Shown piece after piece: positions 1-9,049 of a DNA stretch of 64,000 bases (position 1 is the stretch's first letter; each line of letters begins with the position of its first letter). The notes beneath the pieces are model-generated. The model was not told where the DNA came from. It ran no database searches and saw only the letters and a list, made by a program, of their open reading frames with translations. A program made the translations under genes and the position numbers. The DNA comes from Hyphomicrobiaceae bacterium UBA7697 (GTDB lineage Bacteria; Pseudomonadota; Alphaproteobacteria; Rhizobiales; Methyloligellaceae), in contig DLGJ01000001.1 of assembly GCA_002482645.1 (NCBI GenBank), forward strand, positions 163,672-227,671. Direction: 5' to 3'.

Positions 1-779
1 GCGTTGAACCAGAGGAAGCCGAGCCCGGCCCCCACGAGCGCGCCGCAGATAATGGCGAGTTCGCCCGTGCCTTTGACGAAATGAATCTGCAGATAGTCGG
101 CGAAGAGCGAGTTGCCGACCACGTAGGCGATGAAGCCGAAGGTCGCCGCGGCGATCATGACCGGCACGATGGCGAGACCGTCGAGGCCGTCGGTGAGGTT
201 CACCGCATTGCCGGCCCCGACGATGATGAAGGTGCCGAAGATAACGAACAGCCACATCCCCAGCGGGATCACGATATCCTTGAAAAAGGGAATCGTGATC
301 GAGGTCGCGAGCGGCGGCTCCCCGACCGAGGCGATGACATAGGTCGCGATGATCGCGGCAACCGCTTCGATGACGATCTTGATGCGCCCCGCGAAGCCGA
401 GCACCGATTGCTTGGTCACCTTGAGATAGTCGTCGTAGAGACCGACCGCACCGTAAACGAGGGTCAGCAGCAGCACGACCCACACATAGGGATTGGAGAG
501 GTTTCCCCACAGCAGGACCGACACCACGAGGCCCGAGAGGATCATCAGACCGCCCATGGTGGGCGTGCCCTGCTTCTGGATGATGTGGCTCTGCGGCCCC
601 TCGGTGCGGATCGGCTGGCCCTTGCCTTGGCGGACGCGCAGAGAGCGGATCACGCGTGGGCCGAAGAAGAACACGAAGGCCAGCGCGGTGACGATGGCGC
701 CGCCCGTCCGAAACGTGATGTAGCGGAAGATATTCAGGAATGCGACGTCGGGCGCGAGTTCGGCCAACCAATACAGCAT
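1..779 (-). CDS. mraY: phospho-N-acetylmuramoyl-pentapeptide transferase (5' part, cut by window edge)
   Basis: Reading the minus strand from the ATG at 779 gives an open frame to the window edge, about 259 codons of an expected 360. It begins MLYWLAELAPDVAFLNIF and contains QGTPTMGG, the aspartate pair in GLYDDYLK and NLTDGLDGLA, all classic MraY motifs, between hydrophobic segments. MraY transfers phospho-MurNAc-pentapeptide to undecaprenyl phosphate at the inner face of the membrane, making lipid I. It lies 56 bp downstream of murF in the same direction, as in standard dcw clusters. The C-terminal hundred or so residues are outside the window. Confidence 0.95.
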   Translation of the reverse strand, partial: MLYWLAELAPDVAFLNIFRYITFRTGGAIVTALAFVFFFGPRVIRSLRVRQGKGQPIRTEGPQSHIIQKQGTPTMGGLMILSGLVVSVLLWGNLSNPYVWVVLLLTLVYGAVGLYDDYLKVTKQSVLGFAGRIKIVIEAVAAIIATYVIASVGEPPLATSITIPFFKDIVIPLGMWLFVIFGTFIIVGAGNAVNLTDGLDGLAIVPVMIAAATFGFIAYVVGNSLFADYLQIHFVKGTGELAIICGALVGAGLGFLWFN

Positions 780-835
780 CGCGTTTCTTCCCCCTTTGAG
801 CGGTCCACCGGTGTCCGGCGGGTCCTCGGCCGAAA

Positions 836-2284
836 TCAGCCGTGTTCAAACCGGCGCTTCAGCGCCTCCACAAGCGGGGCCATGCGGCTTCCGAGCGACC
901 CCTTGACCACGATAATATCGCCCGGCCGCACGCCCGACAGAAGTGCCGGCGCCAGGTCTTCGGATGTCTTCGCGTATGCGCCCTGCCGGGCTTGCGGCAG
1001 GGCCTCGAACAATGAGGCCATGCAGGCGCCGCAGGCAAAGACAACATCTATACCGCCCGCGTCAACGGCTTCGGCGAGGTCCCGATGCAACCTCGGGCCC
1101 TGCTGCCCGAGTTCGAGCATATCGCCGAGCACGGCAACGCGCCGCTTGTATTCGCTGCGGGGCGCGAGCCCGAGCGTCTGAAGCGCCGCGCGCATGGAGG
1201 CGGGGTTGGCATTGTAGGATTCGTCGACAATGCAAACCGGTCCCCCGTCCGTTGCGATCACGAACCGTTCGCCGCGGCCCGCCGGCGCGCGAACGCCGCC
1301 GAGCGCGCCCGCCGCCGCCGCCAGATCGGCGCCAGCCAGCTTCACCGCCGCAAGCACGGCAAGCGTGTTCTGCACCACGTGCCGGCCCGGCGCACCCAAG
1401 CGATAGGAGATCGTTTCGCCGAGGACGTCGGATGTCACCGCCGAACCGTCCGCACCGAGATCGCACTGCAAAAGCCGGGCGTCGGCGCGGCCGTCCTCGC
1501 CGAAGCCGACGATCTCAGCGCCGTGGCGGCGAGCGGCTTCGGCCAGCCTATCGAAATGCGGATTGTCCCGGTTGAGGATGGCGGTCCCTCCAGGCTCCAG
1601 TCCCTCGAAGATCTCCGCCTTGGCGTCGGCGATCTCTTCGACCGACGCGAAGAAGCCGAGATGAACCGGCGCCACGGTGGTGACGATGGCGATATGCGGC
1701 CGCACCAGCCGGGTGAGAACGGAAATCTCGCCCGCATGGTTCATGCCGACTTCGAAAATGCCGTAATCGATGTCCCGCCGCATATTGGCGAGCGTCAGCG
1801 GCACGCCCCAATGATTGTTGAACGACTTGGCGGAGGCGTGAACCGTTCCGCTCGGGGCCAGCGCGGCGCGCAAGGCTTCCTTGGTGCCGGTCTTGCCGGC
1901 GCTTCCCGTGACCGCGATCACCACGGCATGCTCTGTGCGGTCGCGCCCCTGGCGGCCGAGATCGTTCAGCGCATCGAACGTGTCGCGGACACGGACCAGC
2001 CGGCTCTCGTCGAGATCGGCTTTCGCATCGTCCCCGGAGGCCGCCGGATAGCTCTCGCCGGGAAACGTCTCCTCGACGATGGCGCAGCCGGCGCCGGACT
2101 GAAGCGCCTTGGCGGCGTAATCGTGGCCGTCGCGGTTCGGCCCCCTTATCGCGATAAATCCTTCGCCCGCCGCAAGCGCGCGGCTGTCGATCGAAAAACC
2201 GGAGACGGGGGCCGCCGGATCGCCCTCGCAGCGGCCGCCTGTCGCGCCGAGCACCTCGCCCAGGGTCCAGAGAGGATCAGCCAA
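836..2284 (-). CDS. murF: UDP-N-acetylmuramoyl-tripeptide--D-alanyl-D-alanine ligase
   Basis: About 482 aa. MurF adds D-Ala-D-Ala to the UDP-MurNAc-tripeptide in the cytoplasm. The Mur-ligase ATP loop TGSAGKTGT lies near residues 126-134, followed by SFNNHWGVPLTL and VDESYNANP, typical of MurF. I place the start at a TTG (2284-2282), giving MADPLWTLGEVLG, preceded by AAGGGGG at good spacing. This start overlaps the murE stop by 8 nt, suggesting translational coupling. The open frame extends upstream to 2479, but that part lies inside murE and is low-complexity Arg/Pro/Ser shadow sequence. The TTG start is inferred. Confidence 0.93.
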   Translation of the reverse strand: MADPLWTLGEVLGATGGRCEGDPAAPVSGFSIDSRALAAGEGFIAIRGPNRDGHDYAAKALQSGAGCAIVEETFPGESYPAASGDDAKADLDESRLVRVRDTFDALNDLGRQGRDRTEHAVVIAVTGSAGKTGTKEALRAALAPSGTVHASAKSFNNHWGVPLTLANMRRDIDYGIFEVGMNHAGEISVLTRLVRPHIAIVTTVAPVHLGFFASVEEIADAKAEIFEGLEPGGTAILNRDNPHFDRLAEAARRHGAEIVGFGEDGRADARLLQCDLGADGSAVTSDVLGETISYRLGAPGRHVVQNTLAVLAAVKLAGADLAAAAGALGGVRAPAGRGERFVIATDGGPVCIVDESYNANPASMRAALQTLGLAPRSEYKRRVAVLGDMLELGQQGPRLHRDLAEAVDAGGIDVVFACGACMASLFEALPQARQGAYAKTSEDLAPALLSGVRPGDIIVVKGSLGSRMAPLVEALKRRFEHG

Positions 2285-3728
2285 AATCCGCCCCCTTGGT
2301 GAGCGCCGCGGCGACCGCTTCATGGTCGGAAAACGGAACGACCCGCGTGCCGATGGTTTGGCCGGTCTCGTGCCCCTTCCCGGCGACGAGCAGCACGTCG
2401 CCAGCGCGCAGCATGCGGATCGCTTCGGAGATGGCCGTGGTGCGGTCGCCAATCTCGCGGGCACCGGGCGCCGCCACAAGAATCTCGTCGCGAATCGTGG
2501 CCGGGTCCTCGCTGCGCGGGTTGTCGTCGGTGACGATCACGACATCCGCCTTGCCGGCCGCCGCCGCGCCCATTTGCGGCCGCTTGCCCCGGTCGCGGTC
2601 TCCGCCGCAGCCGAACACGACGAATAGCCGATTGGCGGCGTAGGGCCGCAGCGAGTCGAGCGCCTTGATGAGCGCGTCGGGCGTATGCGCATAGTCGACG
2701 AAAATGGGCGCACCCGTCCGGGCCGTTCCGGCGAGGTCGAGACGGCCCGTAGCGCCGCGCAAGTCCGCGAGGCGCGGGAGCACGTCGGCGGCGGACCCGC
2801 CCGTAGCCATGGCAAGCCCCGCAGCCACGAGCGCATTGCTCGCCTGAAATGCACCGACCAGCGGCAGCAGCACCCTATGGCGCTTACCCTCATGTTCGAT
2901 CGCGAGCCTCTGCGCGAAACCCTCGTTCTCCACTTCAACGAGGCGCAGGGTCTGTCCGTTCCGTCCCACGGTGATCACGTCGAGACCGCTTGCCTTCGCG
3001 GCATCCGCAACACGCCGGCTTTCCGCGCTATCCATATCGACGACGGCGGCGGCACCGTCTGGCAGCAGCTCGGAGAAGAGACGCAGCTTCTGCTCGAAAT
3101 AGTCTTCAAAGCTCGCGTGGTAGTCCAAATGATCGCGCGAGATATTAGTGAAGGCCCCGGCCTTCAGCCTCACCCCGTCGAGGCGCCGCTGCTGCAAACC
3201 GTGACTGGAGGCCTCGAGCGCCAGATGGGTCACGGACTCCCCGGCAAGGCTTGCGAGAATTTCGTGCAGCTCGATGGGATCGGGCGTCGTGTGCCGCAGG
3301 GCTTTGGTGCCGCCGGGCGACACCACGCCGACGGTTCCGAGGCTCGCAGCCGCGTATCCCGCATCGCTCCAGAGCTGACGCGTGAACGCCGCCACGGAGG
3401 TCTTTCCGTTGGTGCCGGTGACCGCCACGACCGTCTCGGGCTGCGCCTCAAAGAAGCGCGCGGCGATCAGTGCGAGATGCCGTCGCGGATCGGGAACGGC
3501 GATGACCGGAACGCCGGCGTCGATCTCGTCCGATGAGAGCAGAGCGACGGCGCCGCGCGTAACGGCATCGGCGGCGAACCGGGCGCCGTCCGTATTGACA
3601 CCGGGAAGGGCGGCGAAGAGGTAGCCGGGCTTGACCTGCCGGCTATCGGCCGCAAGCCCCGAGACCGGGAGCGCGGCAACGGCCGCGCTCAACTTCGCCT
3701 CCGTGCCTAGCAACTCACCGAGTGTCAT
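2277..3728 (-). CDS. murE: UDP-N-acetylmuramoyl-L-alanyl-D-glutamate--2,6-diaminopimelate ligase
   Basis: About 483 aa from the ATG at 3728 (MTLGELLGTEA). An in-frame TTG at 3758 would add ten residues but has no clear ribosome-binding site. The ATP loop TGTNGKTS is near residues 104-111. The DNPRSEDP motif marks specificity for meso-diaminopimelate rather than lysine, so this enzyme adds mDAP to UDP-MurNAc-L-Ala-D-Glu. It lies between ftsI (77-bp gap) and murF (8-nt overlap). Confidence 0.95.
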   Translation of the reverse strand: MTLGELLGTEAKLSAAVAALPVSGLAADSRQVKPGYLFAALPGVNTDGARFAADAVTRGAVALLSSDEIDAGVPVIAVPDPRRHLALIAARFFEAQPETVVAVTGTNGKTSVAAFTRQLWSDAGYAAASLGTVGVVSPGGTKALRHTTPDPIELHEILASLAGESVTHLALEASSHGLQQRRLDGVRLKAGAFTNISRDHLDYHASFEDYFEQKLRLFSELLPDGAAAVVDMDSAESRRVADAAKASGLDVITVGRNGQTLRLVEVENEGFAQRLAIEHEGKRHRVLLPLVGAFQASNALVAAGLAMATGGSAADVLPRLADLRGATGRLDLAGTARTGAPIFVDYAHTPDALIKALDSLRPYAANRLFVVFGCGGDRDRGKRPQMGAAAAGKADVVIVTDDNPRSEDPATIRDEILVAAPGAREIGDRTTAISEAIRMLRAGDVLLVAGKGHETGQTIGTRVVPFSDHEAVAAALTKGADFG

Positions 3729-3805
3729 GTCCGACTGCCCGTAACCGACGATTTTCAATTGAGAATATCAAGGCCGAGACGAGCGGATGACGTCCCGGCA
3801 AACTT

Positions 3806-5506
3806 CTAATAGGTGCCCGATCTCTTGGCGTCAAACCGCGACGCCGTCTCGTCGAGTTTCGGCGGAACGCCGAGGATGGGGGCGATGCGTGCCACGACCT
3901 TTCCGACCGTGGGGGCGGCGTTCACGCCCGCGGTGGCATTGAAGTTGGAAGCCTCCACGCGCTGCGGCTCATCCAAGGTCACGAGCACGACATATTGCGG
4001 ATCGTCCGTGGGGAACACGGACAGGAAGCTGTTGAGCAGGGCGTGCCGCGCGTAGCGCCCGTTGACGACCTTCTCCGCCGTTCCGGTCTTGCCGCCCACA
4101 CGATAGCCTTCCGCGTTGGCGCGCTTGCCCGAACCGCGCACGACGTTGTCGCGCATCATCTTGACGACGGCCGCGCTCGTATCGGGTTTCAGGACCCGCT
4201 TGGACATGGCCGCGGCCTCCTCCCGCGTGCGCGGCAGGAATGTGGGCGGCACCGCGAGGCCGCCGTTGACGACCGGCAAAGTCGCGGTCGCCAATTGCAG
4301 CGGAGTCACCGAAAGCCCGTGTCCGAACGCGATCGTCATCGTGTTCAGCTTCTTCCAATGCTTCGGCACGATCGGCGCGGCGCTCGGTCCGAGTTCCGTG
4401 GTGACGGGATCCAGGAACCCGAGCTTCTTGAGGAAGGCGCGATGAGCCGGGATGCCCATATGCAACGCCATTTTCGCCGACGCGATGTTCGACGAATAGA
4501 CGAAGGCCTCGGTCACGGTCAGCGGGCGGCGCTTGCCGTGGAAATCGCTGATGGAGAAACGGCCGAAATAGATCGGGCTCGTGGCGTCGTAGACCGTGTT
4601 GACATTGGCGAGCCCGGAGTCGAGGACGCCCGCCACGGTGAAGGTCTTGAACACCGACCCCATCTCGTAGACGCCAAAGCCGATGCGATTGATCCGCTCC
4701 TTGTCGAGCGCCTGCTTGCGGTTGTGCGGGTCGAAGTCCGGCAGGGAAGCGAGAGCCAGAACTTCGCCCGTGTGCACGTTCATGACGATGCCCGAAGCGG
4801 CCTTCGCCTCGTACAGCTTCATCGCGTTTCTGAGTTCTTCCCGCAGGACGTGCTGCACGCCGATGTCGAGCGAGACCGCGACGGTCTCGTCGCCGGAATC
4901 GGTCTGCGGGTTCATCATCGTGAGCTGGGGATTGTTGTCGATGAACTTCTCGATGCCCGCGAGCCCGCGATTGTCGACATCGACCAGCCCAACCACATGG
5001 CTGGCGGTCGCCCCGACCGGATAGAACCGCCGGTATTCCTGGATGAAACCGAGACCCGGCAGGCCGAGGTCGTGCACCTGCTGCTGCTGACGCGGCGCCA
5101 ATTCACGTGCGATGCGCACGAAGCGTCCGTCGCCCAAGAGCTTCTTGCGCAGCTTGGCTTTGTTGATATTCGGCAGCACCGCCGCCAGGCGTTCGACCAC
5201 CTCGTCGGCGTCGATAACACGCTTGGGATCGGCGAACAGCGTCGCGCCCCGGATATCGGTGGCGAGCATTTGCCCGTTGCGGTCGAGAATGTCGGGGCGA
5301 TGGATGGTCGTGGAAATGTCGTAAGCCCCGCCCCGCCCCGCCCCGATCTCGGCGAAGCCGAGCGACACCAGCCGGCCGCCGATCAAGACGAACGCGGCGG
5401 CGAAGCCGAGACAAGCCAACCGGAACCGCGTGCGGCAACGGGTATGATAGGCGCGCGCCGCACGTATTTCCGCTGGGTCGGGATTATGAGTTTCGCGCAA
5501 AGCCAT
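3806..5506 (-). CDS. ftsI: septal peptidoglycan transpeptidase FtsI (PBP3)
   Basis: About 566 aa. FtsI cross-links septal peptidoglycan in the periplasm. A cytoplasmic N-terminus of about 28 residues is followed by one transmembrane segment (about 30-50). The PBP dimerisation region follows, then the transpeptidase domain with catalytic SVFK (Ser284-Lys287), SSN (338-340) and KTGT (473-476). The start ATG at 5506 (MALRETHNPDPAEIR) is preceded by GGACGGA. The frame is open another 69 codons upstream but only over ftsL. It starts 11 bp after the ftsL stop. Confidence 0.95.
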   Translation of the reverse strand: MALRETHNPDPAEIRAARAYHTRCRTRFRLACLGFAAAFVLIGGRLVSLGFAEIGAGRGGAYDISTTIHRPDILDRNGQMLATDIRGATLFADPKRVIDADEVVERLAAVLPNINKAKLRKKLLGDGRFVRIARELAPRQQQQVHDLGLPGLGFIQEYRRFYPVGATASHVVGLVDVDNRGLAGIEKFIDNNPQLTMMNPQTDSGDETVAVSLDIGVQHVLREELRNAMKLYEAKAASGIVMNVHTGEVLALASLPDFDPHNRKQALDKERINRIGFGVYEMGSVFKTFTVAGVLDSGLANVNTVYDATSPIYFGRFSISDFHGKRRPLTVTEAFVYSSNIASAKMALHMGIPAHRAFLKKLGFLDPVTTELGPSAAPIVPKHWKKLNTMTIAFGHGLSVTPLQLATATLPVVNGGLAVPPTFLPRTREEAAAMSKRVLKPDTSAAVVKMMRDNVVRGSGKRANAEGYRVGGKTGTAEKVVNGRYARHALLNSFLSVFPTDDPQYVVLVTLDEPQRVEASNFNATAGVNAAPTVGKVVARIAPILGVPPKLDETASRFDAKRSGTY

Positions 5507-5517
5507 TCCGTCCGTGC

Positions 5518-5874
5518 CTAATGAGCCGCCGGTTTGTAACCAGCGGATTTGGCGGCACCGGTCTTGGCAATCTGCGCCAGTTCGTGGGCCCGCTGGAAAT
5601 CCTTCTCGGTCGCTTCGTCCAGAATCACGAGTTGCTGAGGCTGAGCGGGCGAGAGCTCCAAATACTTCGTGGCGAGACGTTCGATGCGCTCGGGGCTGTT
5701 CAGAAGGCTCCATTCGGCGCGCGCGACGGCCAGCGCATCGCGCTCTTCTTCGATTTGCTGCCGGAGCGAGACGATCGTCTCGTCCAGGCTGCGGGCTTCG
5801 TACTTGACCTGATAAATGACGTAGGCCAGGGCAACGAGGCCGAGAACAAGGCAGATATTCACAAAACGCAGCAT
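5518..5874 (-). CDS. ftsL: cell division protein FtsL
   Basis: 118 aa: a short N-terminus, one transmembrane helix (about residues 5-23), then a charged helical stretch (YEARSLDETIVSLRQQIEEERDALAVARAEW) typical of the FtsL periplasmic coiled coil. FtsL forms the FtsQLB complex that activates FtsWI. Sequence conservation in this family is weak, so the call rests on topology, size and position between rsmH and ftsI, which is diagnostic in dcw clusters. Confidence 0.88.
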   Translation of the reverse strand: MLRFVNICLVLGLVALAYVIYQVKYEARSLDETIVSLRQQIEEERDALAVARAEWSLLNSPERIERLATKYLELSPAQPQQLVILDEATEKDFQRAHELAQIAKTGAAKSAGYKPAAH

Positions 5875-5917
5875 CGCATCAACACGGGATGTGCCCCGCG
5901 CGCCCCCTCAACTCAAA

Positions 5918-6955
5918 CTACGTGCCCCGTTGACGGCGCACCCTAGGTACCCCCAGCCCGGCGAAGTCCGGCTTGTGGGCCGGAGCCCCGGTCCGGCGCG
6001 CTGCTCTGAGCCTTGCCGACCGCGCCCTCGGATTGGTTCGAATCTCTTCCGTAGTCGGTTCTAAAGGCCGACGGTTAAGAAGCTGGAAGCTTGGCAAAAA
6101 TTCTTTAGCCTCCGAATCCGGCAAATACCGCGACCCTTTTTGGGGCGCCGCACTGCGGCTGGCGAGGAAACGCTTTACGATCCGGTCTTCCAGGGAATGG
6201 AAGGTGACCACCACGAGGCGCCCGCCCGGCCTCAAGAGCCGCTCCGCGGCGCTGAGCCCCCCGGCAAGTTCCTCCAATTCGGCGTTTACGCAGAGCCTGA
6301 GCGCCTGAAACGTCCGTGTGGCTGGGTGCTTCGCGTCGTCGCGCTTGCGGCCCAGCACCCCGGCAACGATGTCCGCGAGCTCGCCGGTCCGCGTGATCGG
6401 AGCCGCCGCACGCCTTTTGACGATCGCCTTGGCGATGGCCCGCGAGCGCCGCTCTTCGCCAAAAATATAAATGATATCCGCGAGTTCTGCCTCTTCGAGA
6501 TCATTGACCAGATCGGCCGCGGTGGGACCCTCGCCTCCCATACGCATGTCGAGCGGGCCGTCCTTGGCGAAGGAAAACCCGCGCTCGGGCCGGTCGAGCT
6601 GCATCGAGGACACGCCGAGATCGAGCGTGACGCCATCGACGGCGGTCACCCCCGCCGCGGCGGCCAGAGCTTCCATCTCGCTATAACGGCCGAGCACGGC
6701 CTGGAAGCGCCCCGGAAAGGCCTCCGCCAGGTCTTGGGCGCTGGCAAGGGCCTCGGCGTCGCGATCGATGGCAATGAGACGGCATTCGGCCGCTTCGAGA
6801 ATGGCCCGTGCATAACCGCCTGCTCCGAACGTGCCGTCTATGACGACATCGCCGTCCTCAGGCCGAAGCGTCGAGAGGACTTCGGAGAGCAACACGGGAA
6901 TGTGACGGGCCAGTCCGCCAGCGGCAGACGATGGCCTGCCGCGGTCCGTCATCAT
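5918..6955 (-). CDS. rsmH: 16S rRNA (cytosine(1402)-N(4))-methyltransferase
   Basis: 345 aa. RsmH (MraW) N4-methylates C1402 in the 16S rRNA decoding site using SAM. Seen are ARHIPVLLSEVL, the SAM loop DGTFGAGGYARAIL, the region LDLGVSSMQLDRPERGFSF, and VVTFHSLEDRIVKRF near the C-terminus, all family signatures. The start codon overlaps the mraZ stop by 4 nt (ATGA), so the two are translationally coupled. ftsL follows after 43 bp. Confidence 0.96.
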   Translation of the reverse strand: MMTDRGRPSSAAGGLARHIPVLLSEVLSTLRPEDGDVVIDGTFGAGGYARAILEAAECRLIAIDRDAEALASAQDLAEAFPGRFQAVLGRYSEMEALAAAAGVTAVDGVTLDLGVSSMQLDRPERGFSFAKDGPLDMRMGGEGPTAADLVNDLEEAELADIIYIFGEERRSRAIAKAIVKRRAAAPITRTGELADIVAGVLGRKRDDAKHPATRTFQALRLCVNAELEELAGGLSAAERLLRPGGRLVVVTFHSLEDRIVKRFLASRSAAPQKGSRYLPDSEAKEFLPSFQLLNRRPLEPTTEEIRTNPRARSARLRAARRTGAPAHKPDFAGLGVPRVRRQRGT

Positions 6956-7434
6956 TCCCGTGGTCCCTCCGCACCGCCGCTTCCGCGGCGCCCCGCGCCG
7001 AGTAACTTGCGAAGGTCGCGAACCTTGTCGCGCGCCTCCGCCAAATGGGCTTCAAAGCGTTTCGGCTCCCAAAGCTGAAATTTTTCGCCCAGCCCCACAA
7101 AGGTAATGTGGCTGGCGATGCCAGCGTGTTCGCGCAGGCGCTCCGGGAGAATCGTACGGCCGTCTTGATCGATGGTGAGAATTTCGGACGTGCCGAAGAG
7201 CGCCGTGGCGAGCTGATCGCGCTCATCGGAGTACGGCGCGAGGTCTTCGACCAAAGAATTGATTTTATCGACGAGACGCTGGCCGCCGGCGTCGAGTGCC
7301 GGCGCATCGAGCGATGGATAGCAGTAGATGCCGTCGAGCCCGTCTTTGGCGAGAACGGTACGAAAGGAAGCGGGAACGGAGACCCGGCCCTTGGCGTCGA
7401 TCCTATTCGTGAATGACGAGACAAACTGATCCAT
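6952..7434 (-). CDS. mraZ: transcriptional regulator MraZ
   Basis: About 160 aa from the ATG at 7434 (MDQFVSSFTNRIDAKGRVSVPASFR), directly after a GAGGGGGGAG purine run. An in-frame GTG at 7446 is a weaker start. Two AbrB-like SpoVT domains are visible: DAKGRVSVPASFR at the N-terminus and ILTIDQDGRTILPERLREHAGI in the second half. MraZ binds DNA as a ring and controls its own dcw operon. It is the first gene of this cluster, and a matching set of direct repeats lies about 170-215 bp upstream. Confidence 0.95.
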   Translation of the reverse strand: MDQFVSSFTNRIDAKGRVSVPASFRTVLAKDGLDGIYCYPSLDAPALDAGGQRLVDKINSLVEDLAPYSDERDQLATALFGTSEILTIDQDGRTILPERLREHAGIASHITFVGLGEKFQLWEPKRFEAHLAEARDKVRDLRKLLGAGRRGSGGAEGPRE

Positions 7435-7605
7435 CTCCCCCCTCACGCGCTGCGAAGCCGACTGAACTGCACTGAAACGAACGGCGCTTCGGCGCTTGCC
7501 TCACGCTTGTCCGGAAAATGGGTGGAGGAAGTGGCGCGGATCCCCCCGTGGCCTCAAAGGAAGCGCTGCCTGCTTCCTCCACCCCACTCACCGAACGGGC
7601 ATTAA

Positions 7606-7650
7606 TGGGATACCATGGGATTATATGGGCGTCAATGGAAAGCCTTGGGA
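7606..7650. promoter_or_regulatory. MraZ box: five direct repeats at exact 10-bp spacing
   Basis: On the plus strand TGGGA, TGGGA, TGGGC, TGGAA and TGGGA begin at 7606, 7616, 7626, 7636 and 7646. CGGGC at 7596 and CGGGA at 7666 are in the same phase. TGGGN separated by 5 bp is the operator described for E. coli MraZ. The array lies upstream of mraZ on the strand opposite the gene. Autoregulation of the dcw operon is inferred. The rest of 7435-7905 shows no gene I can support. Confidence 0.82.
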
Positions 7651-7905
7651 TTAACCCTATTTTTACGGGACTTTCCGGTCCCCGATCGTCGATGACGCGC
7701 CATACGCGAATCGGAGCGGGTTTCGGCTGCGCGCGGCGTCCGATTGCTGGAACGGCGCGAAGCGGGATAAAGTCATGCCGGCGGGTCCGAGCAGGTCTCG
7801 AGGCGCGGCGCCCCGGACCGGCGGTGCCCGGCCATGTCCGGCTTCGGTCACAGAGACAGCGCAATTGGCGTGCCTAGTGGCGCGGTGGCGGCGGCCACGC
7901 GCGGG

Positions 7906-8877
7906 ATGGCGATGGACGATGTCGTGGCAGTGCTGAGGGGAGTCCGCCGGGGCGCATTTGGCCTGACGGCCATTGCGCTCTTCGCAATGGCGTGCGGCCT
8001 TCCGGCCGCGCGCGCGGCCTCCAAGATGCCCATGCCCGAAGGGCCCGGCTTCGCGCGGCTCGGTCCTCCAGACGCCCCCGTGAAGCTATTCTACGAGACC
8101 AAGGGCGAAGGCTCGCCGGTCCTGCTCATTCACGGCTTCGGATCGAGCACCTTCACCTGGCGGCGGATTGCTCCGGCACTTGCCGAGACCCACAAGGTCA
8201 TCGCCGTCGACCTCAAGGGGTTCGGGCAATCCGACAAACCGCTGGACGCGCACTACTCGATTTTCGATCAAGCCGAGCTCATCAAGCAGCTGATCCTCGA
8301 TAACGACCTCAAGAATTTGACGCTTGTGGGCCATTCGTACGGGGGCGGCATCTCGCTGATGCTGGCGCTCGACGACGATCCCCGCCTCAAGGGGCGGATC
8401 GCCAAGCTCGTCTTGCTGGACACGATCGCCTACCCCCAGAACATCCCGGTCGCCTTCAAGATGATGGACATGCCGCTCGTCTCGCATCTCGGCGTCCGGA
8501 TGGTCCCCCCGGAGGTTCAGGCTCGGGTGGCGCTCAAGCTTGCCTATTACGACGACAGCAAGATCGGCGATGAGGACATCGAGATGTACGCCGCGCCGCT
8601 GCGCACGCCCGCCGGAAAGTATGCGGTGATCCACAGCGCCCGGCAGATCGTTCCTCAAGGGCTCGACGAAATCTCCAAGCGGTATCCCACAATCAAGCTG
8701 CCCACGCTGATCGCCTGGTGCGACAACGACCGGATCGTCCCGCTGGAGATCGGCCTGGAACTTCGCCGCAACATGCCGACCTCCCGGATCGAGATCATCG
8801 AAAAATGCGGGCACATGCCGCAAGAGGAGCAGCCCGAAGCCACCTTGCGGCTGATCCAGAACTTCCTCGGGCGCTGA
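7906..8877 (+). CDS. secreted or membrane-anchored alpha/beta hydrolase
   Basis: About 323 aa from the ATG at 7906. An upstream ATG at 7834 is in frame but the signal-like segment fits the later start. A hydrophobic N-terminus (GAFGLTAIALFAMACGLPAARA) resembles a signal peptide or anchor. The fold is clear: oxyanion-hole motif HGFG, VDLKGFGQSDKP, nucleophile elbow GHSYGG with the catalytic Ser, Asp in WCDNDRIVP and His in CGHMPQEE near the C-terminus. The substrate is unknown; esterase, lipase or haloalkane-dehalogenase-like activities are all possible. It stands alone between the dcw cluster and katG. Confidence 0.85.
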   Translation: MAMDDVVAVLRGVRRGAFGLTAIALFAMACGLPAARAASKMPMPEGPGFARLGPPDAPVKLFYETKGEGSPVLLIHGFGSSTFTWRRIAPALAETHKVIAVDLKGFGQSDKPLDAHYSIFDQAELIKQLILDNDLKNLTLVGHSYGGGISLMLALDDDPRLKGRIAKLVLLDTIAYPQNIPVAFKMMDMPLVSHLGVRMVPPEVQARVALKLAYYDDSKIGDEDIEMYAAPLRTPAGKYAVIHSARQIVPQGLDEISKRYPTIKLPTLIAWCDNDRIVPLEIGLELRRNMPTSRIEIIEKCGHMPQEEQPEATLRLIQNFLGR

Positions 8878-8947
8878 AACCGGCATGTGGTCAGGGGCAA
8901 TTCTGCTGCCCAAGGAGTTGTATTAGTTTTTCTTATCGGCCCTATAG

Positions 8948-8962
8948 GCAAATACAATTTGC
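8948..8962. promoter_or_regulatory. inverted repeat upstream of katG (candidate operator)
   Basis: GCAAAT-ACA-ATTTGC, perfect 6-bp arms with a 3-bp centre, in an AT-rich patch about 90-100 bp before the katG start. It could be a regulator site. I could not fit a full OxyR tetrad (ATAG/CTAT at 7-bp spacing) with confidence, so the regulator is left open. Confidence 0.35.
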
Positions 8963-9049
8963 GCTTATCGACTGCGGCGCGCAATCTCGGCCCGGCGGAT
9001 CGGGCCAGAGCGAACCCGCTTAAGAGCTCAAGATCGGAGATGAGGAAAC

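Noticed and set aside
8878..9049. OxyR tetrad upstream of katG
   Set aside because: Partial ATAG/CTAT matches do not keep 7-bp spacing; only the short inverted repeat is retained as a candidate.
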